A DNA stretch of 64,000 bases, from NCBI GenBank assembly GCA_023953695.1, contig JAMLJG010000001.1, positions 1 to 64,000 of the forward strand, read 5' to 3'. The translations under genes and the position numbers were made by a program. Shown one piece after another: positions 52,431-62,438 of this stretch (positions are counted from its first letter, which is position 1; each line of letters opens with the position of its first letter). This DNA is from Kiritimatiellia bacterium (GTDB lineage: Bacteria > Verrucomicrobiota > Kiritimatiellia > CAIVKH01). The notes under the pieces are model-generated. The model had not been told where the DNA came from. It worked only from the letters and a program-made list of their open reading frames with translations, and did not search any database.

Positions 52431-53864
52431 CTACTCCTCAGTCGTGACTTTCCAGAACTTCATCAGTGCGCCGTTGACCGTATCTGTGTACGAGTTCATC
52501 GGAGGCGTTCCCTGGATGTTCCCTTGAAGAACGCCAAAGCCGTTCAACAGGTTCGTTGAATGGTGGACGGCATAGAGATGATTCGTGTAGCTGGTCCAGC
52601 GGATCACGACTGCCCCGCCTGACCCCATTTCTGGGGCCTGCATCTCTGGTGGTGTTGTTCCGGTCCCCTGAATCGAGTAGTTGTAGGGGTTCTCGTTCGC
52701 ATCGTCGTTGGCGATGCTGAGCGCCGCCGTGCGCGTGCCGACTGCCGAAGGATCGAACGTCACCTGGAAGGTCGTCGTACCCCCGGCGGCGACCGATGCC
52801 GCCGGCTGTGTGGTGACGGTAAAGTCCGCCGCGTGCGTGCCGCTGACCGCTACGCGTGGACTGCCTGACAGGTTCAGCGTGGCCGTGCCCGTGTTGCGGA
52901 TCGTGTAGGTGCGCACGACCGTTCCGCCCGCGAGCAGCGCAGACCCGAAGTCCGTGTGGTCGGTGAGACTCGGCGTGCTGTCCCCGTCCACAATGGACAC
53001 CGAGTTGCCCTGCACGTCCATCTCGGGTTCCGTTCCGGTCCCCTGAATCGAGTAGTTGTAGGGGTTCTCGTTCGCATCGTCGTTGGCGATGCTGAGCGCC
53101 GCCGTGCGCGTGCCGACTGCCGAAGGATCGAACGTCACCTGGAAGGTCGTCGTACCCCCGGCGGCGACCGATGCCGCCGGCTGTGTGGTGACGGTAAAGT
53201 CCGCCGCGTGCGTGCCGCTGACCGCTACGCGTGGACTGCCTGACAGGTTCAGCGTGGCCGTGCCCGTGTTGCGGATCGTGTAGGTGCGCACGACCGTGCC
53301 ACCTGCGACCAGAGCTGACCCGAAGTCCGTGTGGTCGGTCAGGCTCGGCGTGCTGTCGCCGTCCACGATGGACACCGAGTTACCCTGCACGTCCATTTCG
53401 GGCGCCGACGTCCCAGGCACCGAGAACACTCGCGAAAACAGATTGTCAGATTCATTCGATTCTGACACCAGATTGTCTGGATCGACCCTGAACGCAAGCG
53501 TATGCACCCCCGGTGTGGCTGTCCACGTGTTGTATACCAAGGTGTAGACAGTGGCGGCACTGTAGTTAGCAGTGTAATGAGTTCCATCAGCAAGCCTCAC
53601 GCCGTCGATATACCAGGAGAACCGCAGTGTAGTATATGCCATGCTCTCCCATCTGTGGAGCGCGCCAAACTGAACTACATCTCCGACAGCAAGTGAATCG
53701 GTTACATCCGTTTGATCCCAGTCTTTGTGAAGGCCCACTCCGTACGCAATCTGGTTGGCACCCGAGGCGACGCCAGCCCACGATAACATGAGCGCCGCGA
53801 CGATCGTGCCCGCCAATTTACTGAATCCCGCGCTCCTCTGATTATGCAGCTCCAATGACTTCAT
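52431..53864 (-). CDS. secreted CARDB/choice-of-anchor D repeat protein
   Basis: A 477-aa protein with a signal peptide ([20 protein letters not shown]). Residues about 35-150 are a CARDB-like adhesion domain ([20 protein letters not shown]...[15 protein letters not shown]). Two near-identical 125-residue choice-of-anchor D (ASPM/SPD-2/HYDIN-like) domains follow, each starting [20 protein letters not shown]. The last 60 residues ([20 protein letters not shown]...NSYTDT...FWKV) match a C-terminal type I often see in Verrucomicrobia/Kiritimatiellota exported proteins. It is the gene nearest intI and points away from it, the position of a first cassette. GAAGGAG precedes the ATG. Confidence 0.8.
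   Translation of the reverse strand: MKSLELHNQRSAGFSKLAGTIVAALMLSWAGVASGANQIAYGVGLHKDWDQTDVTDSLAVGDVVQFGALHRWESMAYTTLRFSWYIDGVRLADGTHYTANYSAATVYTLVYNTWTATPGVHTLAFRVDPDNLVSESNESDNLFSRVFSVPGTSAPEMDVQGNSVSIVDGDSTPSLTDHTDFGSALVAGGTVVRTYTIRNTGTATLNLSGSPRVAVSGTHAADFTVTTQPAASVAAGGTTTFQVTFDPSAVGTRTAALSIANDDANENPYNYSIQGTGTEPEMDVQGNSVSIVDGDSTPSLTDHTDFGSALLAGGTVVRTYTIRNTGTATLNLSGSPRVAVSGTHAADFTVTTQPAASVAAGGTTTFQVTFDPSAVGTRTAALSIANDDANENPYNYSIQGTGTTPPEMQAPEMGSGGAVVIRWTSYTNHLYAVHHSTNLLNGFGVLQGNIQGTPPMNSYTDTVNGALMKFWKVTTEE
52661..53410 (-). repeat. 375-bp tandem duplication inside the secreted protein gene
   Basis: Two copies of exactly 375 bp (52661-53035 and 53036-53410) encode the two choice-of-anchor domains. 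Only a handful of base differences are visible, for example GCGAGCAGCGC versus GCGACCAGAGC, so the duplication is recent or kept uniform by conversion. Confidence 0.9.
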
Positions 53865-53997
53865 CGCTTCTTCTCCTTCTGTTGTTACTGCGAACCATTG
53901 ATTATTCCGAACTCTTTCCGTGCTATTGACTATTGGAGGCCTTTTACGGAAACTCTTCCAGCAGCCAATAGCGTAAACCTTCGGTCGGTAAATTACG

Positions 53998-55002
53998 ATG
54001 TCTGTAGACGGTGGACAACCCCAAAAGCGGATTCTGGAGGAGGTCAGGGACCTCTTGCGGGTCCAGCACTATTCAATCCGTACGGAGCGAACGTATCTGG
54101 ACTGGATTGAACGCTTCATCCGCCATCACGGGATGAAAAGTCGCGCTGACCTAATCCTCGCTCCTGAGGCAAAGATTGAGGAGTTCTTGACCCATTTAGC
54201 GGTGGACGGCGATGTCGCACCCTCCACTCAGAATCAAGCCATGAATGCGCTCCTATACCTTTATCGCAACGTCCTCGAACTGGCGTTGAATGGCCGAATT
54301 GATGCGGTGCGCGCTGATCGCAAGACTCGCCTTCCCGTGGTGCTCACACTTGAAGAAACCCGGCGACTTCTGGCTATCATGGACGGTCAACCCGGCTTGA
54401 TGGCCCGCCTGATCTACGGCAGTGGCATGCGCATCATGGAGTGCGTCCGTTTGCGCGTCAAAGATGTTGACTTCGGCATGAAGGAAATCACGGTCCGCAG
54501 TGGCAAGGGCGACAAAGACAGACTCGTTCCTCTGCCAGACACCCTGATTCCAGCCCTAAGAGAACAGGTGGCCCGGGTTCGGATCATGCATGAGCAGGAC
54601 TTGGCTGCAGGCGGTGGTTCAGTCTACCTGCCACACGCTTTAGAGCGAAAGTATCCCAATGCCGCGCGCGAGTGGATATGGCAATACTTCTTTCCAGCCC
54701 AGGCCGTGTCGAAGGACCCACGGTCAGACGCCGTCCGTCGCCACCATGTGAATGAGGATACACTGGGAAAGGCTCTGCGGCAGGCCGTGCTGCGGTGTGG
54801 CATCGCGAAGCAGGTGTCGCCACACACCCTGCGGCACAGCTTTGCCACGCACCTCTTGCAGCGCGGCACCGATATTCGCACGATTCAGTCACTTCTTGGG
54901 CACAACGATGTGAGCACAACCATGATCTATACCCATGTTCTCCGTCAGGGCGGCCAGGGCGTGAGAAGCCCACTTGATGACCTGTCTCTTACGACTGTCT
55001 AG
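53998..55002 (+). CDS. intI: integron integrase
   Basis: A 334-aa tyrosine recombinase. Catalytic residues are Arg145 (YGSGMRIME), His276-x-x-Arg279 ([19 protein letters not shown]), His302 (LLGHNDVS) and Tyr311 (TTMIYTHV). Residues about 214-234 ([13 protein letters not shown] then IWQYFFPA) are the extra patch found in IntI but not in XerC/D, which positions the flipped-out bases of attC. The N-terminal SAM-like domain ([21 protein letters not shown]) is complete, so it looks functional. It faces away from the accessory genes to its left, the normal integron geometry, with attI expected in 53865-53997. No LexA box was recognised. Confidence 0.93.
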   Translation: MSVDGGQPQKRILEEVRDLLRVQHYSIRTERTYLDWIERFIRHHGMKSRADLILAPEAKIEEFLTHLAVDGDVAPSTQNQAMNALLYLYRNVLELALNGRIDAVRADRKTRLPVVLTLEETRRLLAIMDGQPGLMARLIYGSGMRIMECVRLRVKDVDFGMKEITVRSGKGDKDRLVPLPDTLIPALREQVARVRIMHEQDLAAGGGSVYLPHALERKYPNAAREWIWQYFFPAQAVSKDPRSDAVRRHHVNEDTLGKALRQAVLRCGIAKQVSPHTLRHSFATHLLQRGTDIRTIQSLLGHNDVSTTMIYTHVLRQGGQGVRSPLDDLSLTTV

Positions 55003-55849
55003 CTTGCCCTGAACCATGCTAGCGTCATGCTTTAATTGATCGGCCGAACAGTATATTAGCCGTCACGCATAGTGAATGGGTGGTTATTGATTGCGGCAAA
55101 GCAGTTGTTGACAAATGGAAGGATGCGCATGTGTGTAGATGCATAGCCAAGGAATATGCAGAATGCAATCGCGTCAACAAAATCGGGTGGTGGCGCCGCA
55201 GGATGGCCAGCCACACTGGTCGGGTGGGTACGTTGAGGTTCTTCGAGCTGGCTGGTGATGCAGGCGCGAAATGCTTTGGAGACCTATTACGTTTCGGGGC
55301 TTCCCGCTGGTGCCGCGGCCCGAAGGGCCGACAGAGTCCCCGTCTCCGATGGCGGATTCGCCTTCTTTGACCTCACCTCCAACATTAGCTGAACCCCATG
55401 GTGGGAGAGACTGCGAAGCGGTGCGGGGGACGGGCAATAGAATTATGGACCGGGAGGCCCTTGGGTGAACATCGGGGAAACTCTGGTCGGCCATGCCAGC
55501 CACGGCGGATGCGAACGATTCGGTTAACCGGTCGGCGCTGCAGGAAAAGATCCGGCAGCGCTTCCCTTTTATGGAGTCGGGTCTTGACGTTTGCCATCTT
55601 CGCCTCCATTCCGGGACCGGTCTTGGGCGTCGTGCTCTGACTGCCTCGACCCGTGTGGGTGGGTGGGCTGGGCCTTCCTTTGAAGCGCGAACTCATATTT
55701 AAGGCTTGCGCCGCTGCCGGAATCCCCTATGGTCGCCCGCCTAGTCCTGAAAACGTGTGGAAGTAGGGACGGAAGCGAGTGCCAGCCCGCTCCCGGGTTT
55801 GGCCAAAGCGGATTTTCTGCAAAAGCAGAATAATAGAGGGAGTTAGACT
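55003..55849 (+). other. intergenic region and rpsB leader
   Basis: No convincing gene is seen. The last 120 bases form the leader of rpsB, with a short hairpin TTCTGC-AAAA-GCAGAA (55815-55830) followed by the GAGGGAG ribosome site. An autoregulatory S2-binding leader is plausible for this gene but no known consensus was identified. The part before about 55700 may be remnant island flank. Confidence 0.45.
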
Positions 55850-56794
55850 ATGGATACGGGTGATTTCATCCCCAATGCAACCGTTCAGGATCTTCTGGAC
55901 GCAGGCCTTCACTTCGGTCACCAGACACGCCGCTGGAACCCGAAGATGAAAAAATACATCTTCGGCGCCCGCAACGGCATCTACATCATTGACCTCGATA
56001 AAACACTCGAGGAACTCAAAGTCGCGCTGAACTTTGTGTATCAGACTGTCCTGCGCGGACGCTCGATTCTCTTCGTCGGCACCAAGAAGCAGGCCGAGGA
56101 GCCCATTGTGTTGGCCGCTGATCGGACCAAGCAGCCCTACGTGACCAACCGCTGGCTCGGCGGCACGCTCACGAACAACGTCACGATTCGCAAGAGCATC
56201 GCTCGCATGCGGCAGATCGAAGGACTTGAAAAGGATGGCAGCTTCGACAAGTTGCCCAAGAAAGAAGTTGCGCGCCTCAAACACGAACTGGAGAAACTCC
56301 ACTTCAACCTCAGCGGTATTGCCGACATGAAAGAATTGCCCGGCGCGCTCTTCGTCATTGATACCCAGCGCGAAGCGATTGCCGTCGCCGAAGCGCGCCG
56401 CTTGAACATCCCGGTCATCGCGGTTGTGGACACCAACAGCGATCCGGACAGCGTGGACTATCCGATCCCGGCTAATGATGATGCAATCCGCTCCATTGAT
56501 CTGATCTGCAAGCTTGCGGCCGAAGCGATCGAGCAAGGCCTCTCGGAGTATTCGCGTGTTGCAGCCGAAGAAAATCGCCGCAAGGCTGCTGAAGAAGCCG
56601 CAGCTCAGGCGCGTGCGCGCGCTGCACAAGCCGCTGCCAAGAGCAGCGCAGCTGCGGGCGAAGCAGACGCCAAGCCTGAAGCCAAGAAGCCCGTGCGCCG
56701 CCGCACAGCGAAGCCCGCCGATGCGGCCCCTGAGGCAGCGGCTCCCGCCGAAACTGCTTCGGCTCCGGCGGAAGAGACCCCGAGCGTCGAGTAA
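55850..56794 (+). CDS. rpsB: 30S ribosomal protein S2
   Basis: A 314-aa S2: LDAGLHFGHQTRRWNPKMKK, YIFGARNGIYIIDLDKTLEE, VTNRWLGGTLTNN, LPGALFVIDTQREAIAVAEA and VDTNSDPDSVDYPIPANDDA are canonical. The core ends near residue 235. The remaining 80 residues are an Ala/Lys/Glu-rich tail (KAAEEAAAQARARAAQAAAK) that is longer than in E. coli. GAGGGAG lies before the ATG. tsf follows after 44 bases, the usual gene pair. Confidence 0.97.
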   Translation: MDTGDFIPNATVQDLLDAGLHFGHQTRRWNPKMKKYIFGARNGIYIIDLDKTLEELKVALNFVYQTVLRGRSILFVGTKKQAEEPIVLAADRTKQPYVTNRWLGGTLTNNVTIRKSIARMRQIEGLEKDGSFDKLPKKEVARLKHELEKLHFNLSGIADMKELPGALFVIDTQREAIAVAEARRLNIPVIAVVDTNSDPDSVDYPIPANDDAIRSIDLICKLAAEAIEQGLSEYSRVAAEENRRKAAEEAAAQARARAAQAAAKSSAAAGEADAKPEAKKPVRRRTAKPADAAPEAAAPAETASAPAEETPSVE

Positions 56795-56838
56795 TTCGGC
56801 GCCCGGCACAACCGACACCGAACCAATAGGAGAATTGT

Positions 56839-57675
56839 ATGCAAGTTACAGCCGCTTTAGTTAAGGAGCTCCGCGACGAAACGGGGCTCGGAATGATGGA
56901 GTGCAAGAATGCCCTTGTCGAAACACAGGGCGACAAAGCTGCTGCCATCAAAGTTCTTCGCGAGCGCGGACTCGCCATCGCCGGCAAGAAAGCCGAGCGC
57001 GTGGCCAAAGATGGCCGCGTCGCGTGCGAAATCTATGATGGTGGAAAGACCGGCGTCCTCATTGAAGTGGATTGCGAGACCGACTTCGTTGCGCGCAACG
57101 CCTCGTTCCAGGCGTTCATGAAGGACCTCGTCCAGATCGCCAAGAACGTGGGCGACAATCAGCTCGCGGAAACGGTCAAAGACCAAGTCGCTTCGAAAAT
57201 CGCCGAAATTGGCGAGAACATCATCGTTCGCCGCAATGTCAAGTTTGCCGTACAGGGCGAAGGCATTGTCGCCGGCTACATTCACCTCGGTGAAAAGGTC
57301 GGCGTGCTCGTCGAAATCGGCAGCACCCTGGCCGCGTCCATCGGCGCCGATGCTTTCAAGGAGGCCGTCAAAGATGTTGCCCTCCACATCGCCGCCAGCA
57401 ACCCGGCCTATTTGCAGCGCGCGGACGTTCCCGCGGACGTGCTCGCGGCAGAAAAAGAAATCTACGCCAAGCAGGTTGAAGGCAAGCCCGCCAACATCAT
57501 TGAAAAAATTGTCAGCGGCAAGCTGGAGAAATTCTATCAGCAGAACTGCCTCGTCGAGCAAGCCTTCGTGAAGGATCCCGATCAGACCATCACCGAAATG
57601 CTCGCCGCGCGCGGCAAGGATGTGGGCGATACGTTCATTATCCGCCGCTTCGTTCGCTATCAAGTGGGCGCCTGA
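56839..57675 (+). CDS. tsf: elongation factor Ts
   Basis: A 278-aa guanine-nucleotide exchange factor for EF-Tu. The N-terminal UBA-like domain holds [20 protein letters not shown], and the core has [20 protein letters not shown] and [19 protein letters not shown]. Length is near the usual 280-300. AGGAG lies 7 bases before the ATG. It is in an operon with rpsB. Confidence 0.97.
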   Translation: MQVTAALVKELRDETGLGMMECKNALVETQGDKAAAIKVLRERGLAIAGKKAERVAKDGRVACEIYDGGKTGVLIEVDCETDFVARNASFQAFMKDLVQIAKNVGDNQLAETVKDQVASKIAEIGENIIVRRNVKFAVQGEGIVAGYIHLGEKVGVLVEIGSTLAASIGADAFKEAVKDVALHIAASNPAYLQRADVPADVLAAEKEIYAKQVEGKPANIIEKIVSGKLEKFYQQNCLVEQAFVKDPDQTITEMLAARGKDVGDTFIIRRFVRYQVGA

Positions 57676-57687
57676 TTTCGCGGCGAC

Positions 57688-57750
57688 TTCCAGGGCTTGG
57701 AACTTCCAAGCCTTGGAAGCCCGGGAAAGGGCAATTTCCAAGCGTTGGAA
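57688..57750 (+). repeat. three TTCCAA/TTGGAA palindromes
   Basis: TTCCAGGGCTTGGAA (57688-57702), TTCCAAGCCTTGGAA (57704-57718) and TTCCAAGCGTTGGAA (57736-57750) follow one another between tsf and queF. They may form a terminator or mRNA-processing structure, or belong to a genome-wide small palindrome family. The last copy contributes the GGAAG that serves as the queF ribosome site. Confidence 0.8.
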
Positions 57751-57755
57751 GTTTT

Positions 57756-58169
57756 GTGAGTGCAAAAGGTTTAACTCAGTTGGGGCGCAAGATCGCGCTT
57801 CCCGCGTCGCCCGATAAAGCGAAGATTGAGACCTTTCCCAACGCCTATCCGGATCGCGACTACACGATCCGCTTCGACTGCCCCGAGTTCACCTCTCTTT
57901 GTCCGATTACGGGTCAGCCGGATTTCGGCCATATCGTCATCGAATACGTCCCGAACAAGCGTTGCCTCGAGAGCAAATCGCTGAAGCTCTATCTCGGCTC
58001 GTTTCGCAACGAAGGCTCTTTTGCGGAAGCGTTGACCAATCGCATCCGCGACGATCTCTCGACCGCGTGCAAGCCGCGACGGATGACCGTCACGGCTGAC
58101 TTCACACCGCGCGGCGGCATCGGCATTCGCGTCGTCGCGACCTATCCCGTGGAACATACGGATTTATGA
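57756..58169 (+). CDS. queF: NADPH-dependent preQ0 reductase
   Basis: A 137-aa type I QueF of the tunnelling fold, reducing 7-cyano-7-deazaguanine (preQ0) to preQ1 in queuosine synthesis. The catalytic Cys is in [20 protein letters not shown], Asp in the same segment, and the QueF motif [20 protein letters not shown] is intact. The start is a GTG at 57756 with GGAAG upstream. Its stop overlaps the ATG of the methyltransferase downstream. queD is encoded nearby on the opposite strand. Confidence 0.95.
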   Translation: MSAKGLTQLGRKIALPASPDKAKIETFPNAYPDRDYTIRFDCPEFTSLCPITGQPDFGHIVIEYVPNKRCLESKSLKLYLGSFRNEGSFAEALTNRIRDDLSTACKPRRMTVTADFTPRGGIGIRVVATYPVEHTDL

Positions 58170-59029
58170 GCGCTCCCTCCACAACCTTGACTGCGCGCGC
58201 TCGGTTGATGCATATCGCGCGCAATGTGCGCTCCGTGGCGTATGGCGCGTTGCTGCCGTTCGACTCCTTGTTTCGCAGGCTGAATCGTCTCTCTCTCTAT
58301 CCGCCCATTCATCTGCGGCGTCATGTGGGGTGTTTGGGCGGCGGGTTCAATGGGCCCGGCTACGAGTTTGTGGTGTATCTGCGCCTATTGGCGGGGTTGC
58401 GCGATGGCCAGGCCATTTGGGATTTGGCCTGCGGTTGTGGATTGCTGGAGCTGGCCCTCGCCGATCTCGGGTGGGAGGGGCGTGTGGTGGGCACGGATAT
58501 CCATCGCCCGTGTATCCAGTGGGCGCAACGTCGGCTCGGCAAATCGCTTAAGCAGCACACGTTTGAGCACATGGATGTGTTTAACGCGGCGTATTGGCCA
58601 GCCGGAAAGTTGACAACGGCGCAATGGCTTGAGCAGTTCGATGCGCGCGATTTCGATGTCGTGGTTGCGAAGAGCTTGTTCACGCACGTTCTGCCGGACG
58701 AGTTGGATGTCTATTTCCGAGGCATTGCGCCACGCCTGAAACCCGGCGGCCGCGCGGTGCTGACGTTCTTCTTGCTGGACGAAGAGCAGGCGCGCGCCTC
58801 CGCTGAGGGGCATGCTCGCATGCAGTTTCATCCGTATGAGGCGGACGCGCGATGCTCGGTGCGCACGGCTCTGGCGCCCACCGCTGCCGTGGCCTATCCG
58901 CGCGCGTATGTGTTGGAGCGACTGCGCGAGGCGGGTTTCAACACCGATCGCTGCACCATTCACCCGGGCGTGTGGTCCGGTCGCCCCGACGGGCTGTCAT
59001 TCCAAGAAATCGTCGTGATCGAACGCTAG
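58166..59029 (+). CDS. class I SAM-dependent methyltransferase
   Basis: A 287-aa protein. Motif I is [20 protein letters not shown], followed by an acidic residue in [20 protein letters not shown] and the post-motif [23 protein letters not shown]; the latter contains [16 protein letters not shown] in the place of motif [20 protein letters not shown] is motif III. The first 45 residues are basic and may bind a membrane or RNA. The substrate is unknown. ATGA overlap with queF suggests cotranslation, but a link to queuosine is not established. It converges with queD (4-base overlap). Confidence 0.8.
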   Translation: MSAPSTTLTARARLMHIARNVRSVAYGALLPFDSLFRRLNRLSLYPPIHLRRHVGCLGGGFNGPGYEFVVYLRLLAGLRDGQAIWDLACGCGLLELALADLGWEGRVVGTDIHRPCIQWAQRRLGKSLKQHTFEHMDVFNAAYWPAGKLTTAQWLEQFDARDFDVVVAKSLFTHVLPDELDVYFRGIAPRLKPGGRAVLTFFLLDEEQARASAEGHARMQFHPYEADARCSVRTALAPTAAVAYPRAYVLERLREAGFNTDRCTIHPGVWSGRPDGLSFQEIVVIER

Positions 59030-59385
59030 TCCCGGCCATCGTAGCTGGCGCCGGCGGTGCAAGTCTCGCGGACGACGACGCGGTGGAGCAGGGGGAGCGT
59101 GGGTTTCAGTTTGCGCCAAATCCAGCGCGCAATGTTTTCGCTTGTGGGATTCTCCAGGCCCGGCACCTCGTTGAGATACTGATGGTCGAGTTGCTCGTAC
59201 AAGGGGGCGAACGCCTTTTTCACATCGGCAAAATCCATTACCCAGCCTGCGTGCGGGTCCACCGGGCCGCGCAGGTATAGTTCCGCGACAAAGGAGTGGC
59301 CGTGCAGTCGGGCGCACTTGTGGTCGGGCGGGCAGTTGGGCAGGCGGTGCGCCGCTTCGAATTGGATTTTCTTGAAAATTTCCAT
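59026..59385 (-). CDS. queD: 6-carboxy-5,6,7,8-tetrahydropterin synthase
   Basis: A 119-aa T-fold enzyme making 6-carboxytetrahydropterin from dihydroneopterin triphosphate in queuosine synthesis. Zinc-binding His residues are [10 protein letters not shown] and [12 protein letters not shown]; the catalytic Cys is in [51 protein letters not shown] and [13 protein letters not shown] are family motifs. The ATG at 59385 lies 4 bases after the hypB stop, so it is transcribed with the hydrogenase maturation genes. Confidence 0.94.
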   Translation of the reverse strand: MEIFKKIQFEAAHRLPNCPPDHKCARLHGHSFVAELYLRGPVDPHAGWVMDFADVKKAFAPLYEQLDHQYLNEVPGLENPTSENIARWIWRKLKPTLPLLHRVVVRETCTAGASYDGRD

Positions 59386-59389
59386 GGTC

Positions 59390-60187
59390 TCAGTGTCTCG
59401 CTTCCGTGCCGACTTTCGCGCGGATACGCGCGCGAAGCAAGTTGTACCATGCGTCCAGTCCGGCTCCTGTGCGCGCCGAGAGTTCGAGTATGAGCGCGCC
59501 GGGAGCGGCATTGCGAAGGATTTCGAGTGCGCGTTTGCGGTCGTAGCCGACCGCTTCGGCGAGATCTATTTTGTTCACGAGCACGATGTCCGCGTTTTGG
59601 AAAATGGATGGATATTTCTGCGGCTTATCCTCGCCCTCGGTCACCGAGGTGACCACGACGCGCACATCTTCGCCCAAATCAAAACCCGCTGGGCAAACGA
59701 GATTCCCGACGTTTTCGATGAAGAGCAGGTCCAGCGGCGCGCGACCGAGGTCTTCGATGGCGTGCTGAATCATGTGGGCGTCGAGATGGCAGACGGTTCC
59801 GGTGGTGATTTGGATGGAAGGTGCGCCCGTGGCGCGCAGGCGAGCGGCGTCGTTGTCCGTGGCCAGATCGCCGACGATTGTCGCCATCTTGTAATCGTCC
59901 TGCAGGGCGCGCAGCGTCGCTTCGAGAATCGCCGTTTTTCCCGATCCGGGCGAAGAAACGATGTTCAGCGCGAGCGTTCCGCGCCCTTTGAAAAAGCCCC
60001 GGTTCTGTTCGGCGAGGCGATCGTTCTTGGCCATGAGGGATTGATGCAGCGCGATGGTTCGGCGCTCTTCGTCGCGATCGTGATGATGGTGATGGCCGCG
60101 ATCTTGCGAATGGGTGTGCGCACGTTCGTGGGCATGCGAATGGGAGTGAGGGGAGGAGGGCGTTGAGCAGCCGCAGTGGTCGCACAT
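59390..60187 (-). CDS. hypB: hydrogenase nickel incorporation GTPase
   Basis: A 265-aa G3E-type GTPase delivering nickel to hydrogenase. The N terminus has a CDHCGC high-affinity metal motif followed by a His-rich stretch ([20 protein letters not shown]), so it can also store nickel. GTPase motifs are [12 protein letters not shown] (P-loop), [26 protein letters not shown] and [19 protein letters not shown] and the TVCH segment supply the second Ni/Zn site. It follows hypA by one base. Confidence 0.96.
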   Translation of the reverse strand: MCDHCGCSTPSSPHSHSHAHERAHTHSQDRGHHHHHDRDEERRTIALHQSLMAKNDRLAEQNRGFFKGRGTLALNIVSSPGSGKTAILEATLRALQDDYKMATIVGDLATDNDAARLRATGAPSIQITTGTVCHLDAHMIQHAIEDLGRAPLDLLFIENVGNLVCPAGFDLGEDVRVVVTSVTEGEDKPQKYPSIFQNADIVLVNKIDLAEAVGYDRKRALEILRNAAPGALILELSARTGAGLDAWYNLLRARIRAKVGTEARH

Positions 60188-60188
60188 A

Positions 60189-60530
60189 TCAGGATACCTC
60201 GATTGAAATTAGTTGGAGTTCTCGCCCGCTCTTCACGGATCGGCTCGGCGCTTGGCAGGTTGGGCAGCGATAGCTGCCGCGCGGCGGCTCAAAGAAGGCC
60301 GCGCACGTTTCACAGTAGCAGGTGACGGGAATGGGTTCAATGACCAGGCGCGCGCCCTGTGCCGGAGTGTCCTCCGAGAGCGCCTCGAATGCAAAGGTCA
60401 GCGCCTCCTCCACAACACCTGCGAGCAGGCCGATGCGGAGGTTGACCTGCTCGATTTTCGATGCCTCGGCGCGCGCGGCGGTTTCCAGGGCCGTGTTGAG
60501 CAGACTTTCCGCTATTCCAAATTCGTGCAT
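60189..60530 (-). CDS. hypA: hydrogenase maturation nickel-metallochaperone
   Basis: A 113-aa protein. MHEFGIAESLL carries the nickel-binding N-terminal Met-His, and the zinc site consists of CYCETCAAFFE and YRCPTCQAPS knuckles. It transfers nickel to the HoxH precursor together with HypB. The ATG at 60530 gives the conserved MHE start. It lies 28 bases after the protease stop. Confidence 0.95.
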   Translation of the reverse strand: MHEFGIAESLLNTALETAARAEASKIEQVNLRIGLLAGVVEEALTFAFEALSEDTPAQGARLVIEPIPVTCYCETCAAFFEPPRGSYRCPTCQAPSRSVKSGRELQLISIEVS

Positions 60531-60558
60531 GTCGGCGGCGCGGCGGTGGGACGCCGGT

Positions 60559-61023
60559 TCATGATTTGGCGAGGAGCTGGGTGAGTGCGTTGCAGGCGTC
60601 TCGCACACAGTTTCGGGTGAGTGGTGAAAACGTGGTGCAAACGTCAAAGCAGCGCGCGGGAATCGTGTACAGGAAAGCAGCGGGTCGCGCGCCATACAGC
60701 TCGCGCGCCATCCGCACCAGCGAGCCGGGGCTGCATCGGTGCGCCATCAGGCGATCGGAGGCCTCGACGATCGGCTGCAGGCCGACTGCGTCCACGGTGG
60801 CTGCATCCGCATCCACAAAAATTACGCGCTCGTGCTGCGCCATTTGTTCGGCCATCTCGGGAAAGAGTTGGTGAGCGCTCAGGGTCGTGACATCCGGCCA
60901 CTGTTGTTGTTCAACCCATTCCACGATGCAGGGGCCCGCGCCGTCGTCGCCGCGCAGGGCATTTCCGTAGCCGATGATCAGCGTGCCGCGCGGGGCGATT
61001 TCAGATGGTTCTGATTTTTTCAT
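60559..61023 (-). CDS. hoxW: hydrogenase maturation protease
   Basis: A 154-aa HybD/HycI-type endopeptidase that trims the C terminus of the large subunit after nickel insertion. LIIGYGNALRGDDGAGPCIV holds the metal-binding Asp, VIFVDADAA the second, and ARCFDVCTTFSPL replaces the usual H(x)SP-L region. The start overlaps the hoxH stop by 23 bases. Assignment as the HoxW type rests on position. Confidence 0.87.
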   Translation of the reverse strand: MKKSEPSEIAPRGTLIIGYGNALRGDDGAGPCIVEWVEQQQWPDVTTLSAHQLFPEMAEQMAQHERVIFVDADAATVDAVGLQPIVEASDRLMAHRCSPGSLVRMARELYGARPAAFLYTIPARCFDVCTTFSPLTRNCVRDACNALTQLLAKS

Positions 61024-62428
61024 CCAGCAGAGTCCCCTCGGGCCCGATCAGTTGCACGCGCATAGGCATTTCGCCGAAGGCGTGAGTGGAGCAACTCAGG
61101 CACGGATCGTAGCAGCGAATGACTGCTTCAACTCGATTGAGCGCGCCTTCTTTGATCTTGTCCCCCTTTACGTAGTGTTTTGCCGCCTGTGCAATCCCGC
61201 GATTCATCGCGAGATTATTGTGTCCCGTCGCGATAATCAAGTTTGCCCAGGTGATGAGTCCGTTGCGATCCACTTTGTAGTGGTGCAGCAACATTCCGCG
61301 CGGCGCCTCGGAAATGCCGACGCCCTCTTCGCGGTTGGGTCCGGCGTGCGCGCGGACGTGTTCGCTCAGGATGTCCGATTCGTTCAGCAACTGCTCGATG
61401 CGTTCAAAGCCGAAAAGGATTTCGATCAATCGCGCGTAGTGGTAGTGAAACGAGCTCAGCACCGCGCCTTTGCTCAACTTGCGAAACGCGAAGAGTTCGA
61501 CTGCGGATAGGGGCGCGCCCGTGCGCTCGGCGCAGTTCAACCGCGCGAGCGGGCCGACGCGATAAATCCCCTCGGGGTAACCCATCATCTTGTAGAAGGG
61601 CGATTTGAGGTAGCTGTCGGGTTCGACATATTCGGAAATGTAGTCCTGATAGTCAGCCGATGGGATGCGATCGGCAATGATGCGGCGGCGATCATCCACT
61701 ACGCGCAAGGCGCCGTCGTAGTGTTCGAGGGAATCATCTTCGTTAACCAGGCCCATGAAGAGGCTGGGGAAGTTGGCGAAGTACTCGATTTCGTCGGCGA
61801 ATTGTCCGTAGGCCGATTTATACCACTCGAGGACGCGCTGGATGATGCGGATGCCTTCGGGCAATTGGGAGAGAATCCACTCGCGCGTTTCGGGGGCGAG
61901 CGGGGCGCTGACGCCGCCGGGCACTGTCCAGGCGGGGTGAATTCGCTTGCCCGCGATTTTTTCTATGATCTGCTGGCCGAATTTGCGCAGCCAGATTCCC
62001 TCGCGAGCCATTTCCGGGTGCGAAGCGGCGAGGCCGAGGATGTTGCGCTGCTCGATCGGCGCATCCATTCCGAGGAGAAGGTCGGGCGAGGAGAGGTGGA
62101 AGAAACTCAGCGCGTGCGACTGAATGATTTGCGCGAGGTTCACGATCTTCCGGAGCTTAACGGCCGTGTCGGGAATGCGTACGGCCAGAATGGCGTCGCA
62201 CGCTTTCGATGCGGCCATCAAGTGGCTGATCGGACAGATTCCGCAGGTGCGCGCGGTGAGGGCGGGCATCTCGGTGTAGGGGCGGCCTTCGCAGAACTTT
62301 TCGAAGCCGCGATATTGTGTGACGTGGAAGCGCGCATCGCGCACATTGCCTTCGTCGTTGAGGTAGATGGTGATTTTGGCGTGCCCTTCGATTCGGGTCA
62401 CCGGGTCTATGACAATTGTACGGCTCAT
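61001..62428 (-). CDS. hoxH: bidirectional NiFe hydrogenase large subunit
   Basis: A 475-aa large subunit carrying the NiFe site: L1 motif ARTCGICPISHLMAASKA and L2 motif CYDPCLSCSTHAFGEMPM supply the four Cys ligands. The C-terminal extension after STHA is the peptide removed by the maturation protease. Sequence features (VIDPVTRIEGHAKI) and partner subunits place it in group 3d (NAD-linked Hox). Length is normal. hoxY is 10 bases upstream. Confidence 0.96.
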   Translation of the reverse strand: MSRTIVIDPVTRIEGHAKITIYLNDEGNVRDARFHVTQYRGFEKFCEGRPYTEMPALTARTCGICPISHLMAASKACDAILAVRIPDTAVKLRKIVNLAQIIQSHALSFFHLSSPDLLLGMDAPIEQRNILGLAASHPEMAREGIWLRKFGQQIIEKIAGKRIHPAWTVPGGVSAPLAPETREWILSQLPEGIRIIQRVLEWYKSAYGQFADEIEYFANFPSLFMGLVNEDDSLEHYDGALRVVDDRRRIIADRIPSADYQDYISEYVEPDSYLKSPFYKMMGYPEGIYRVGPLARLNCAERTGAPLSAVELFAFRKLSKGAVLSSFHYHYARLIEILFGFERIEQLLNESDILSEHVRAHAGPNREEGVGISEAPRGMLLHHYKVDRNGLITWANLIIATGHNNLAMNRGIAQAAKHYVKGDKIKEGALNRVEAVIRCYDPCLSCSTHAFGEMPMRVQLIGPEGTLLDEKIRTI

Positions 62429-62438
62429 GTCGTTCTCC

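Noticed and set aside
53865..53997. A defined attI site upstream of intI
   Set aside because: The position is right for attI, but no GTT core could be singled out without a junction or homologue to compare.
55003..55700. Possible small genes or a tRNA between intI and rpsB
   Set aside because: No cloverleaf could be built by eye and the frames lack start signals or similarity.
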